This document shows, in pieces, positions 5,420 to 5,434 of a stretch of 5,434 nucleotides of DNA (the stretch's first letter is position 1; each line of letters opens with the position of its first letter). A program made the position numbers and the translations under genes. The notes beneath the pieces are model-generated. The model did not search any database. It was given only the letters and a program-made list of their open reading frames with translations, and was not told the DNA's origin. Location of the stretch: assembly GCA_001464165.1 (NCBI GenBank), contig LNEX01000067.1, positions 1-5,434 on the forward strand, given 5' to 3'. The stretch comes from a bacterium Ga0077546 (lineage in GTDB: Bacteria; Cyanobacteriota; Vampirovibrionia; Obscuribacterales; Obscuribacteraceae).

Positions 5420-5434
5420 CTGATCGCCTGCTCT

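Overview
The window carries four complete protein genes and the first 14 codons of a fifth, at moderate GC, with no sign of a plasmid, phage or insertion sequence. The UppP has the QGLTEFLPISSTAHLRVVP signature that I associate with cyanobacterial-type enzymes. Its neighbours are exported proteins of a kind I associate with the non-photosynthetic Vampirovibrionia/Melainabacteria (Obscuribacterales-like): a TPR protein with retropepsin domains and a TonB_C protein with a caspase fold. That lineage is an inference from resemblance, not a database result.

Layout, left to right: (1) the 5' end of an unidentified minus-strand gene (start codon at 44-42) behind a leader with several inverted repeats and a candidate promoter; (2) a minus-strand gene (291-1766) for an exported caspase-fold protein fused to a C-terminal TonB domain, followed by a good intrinsic terminator; (3) a 661-bp AT-richer gap holding no convincing gene but ending in a plus-strand intrinsic terminator just before the next gene; (4) rsmI (2428-3279) and uppP (3324-4166) on the plus strand, 44 bp apart and probably at least partly co-transcribed; (5) after only 29 bp, a convergent minus-strand gene (4196-5419) for a secreted protein with TPR repeats and two tandem retropepsin-like domains.

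The two plus-strand genes are housekeeping: RsmI 2'-O-methylates 16S rRNA and UppP recycles the undecaprenyl carrier for wall synthesis. The flanking minus-strand genes encode exported proteins built on protease folds. The first has lost both catalytic residues of the caspase dyad (the His position is Lys144, the Cys position is Thr196) while keeping the fold, which makes it a pseudocaspase-TonB_C fusion. The second keeps a DTG aspartate triad in each of two duplicated lobes, so it could be a single-chain bilobal aspartic protease. These two proteins, and the terminator standing in the rsmI leader, are the most interesting items. I see no defence system, CRISPR array, tRNA or rRNA.
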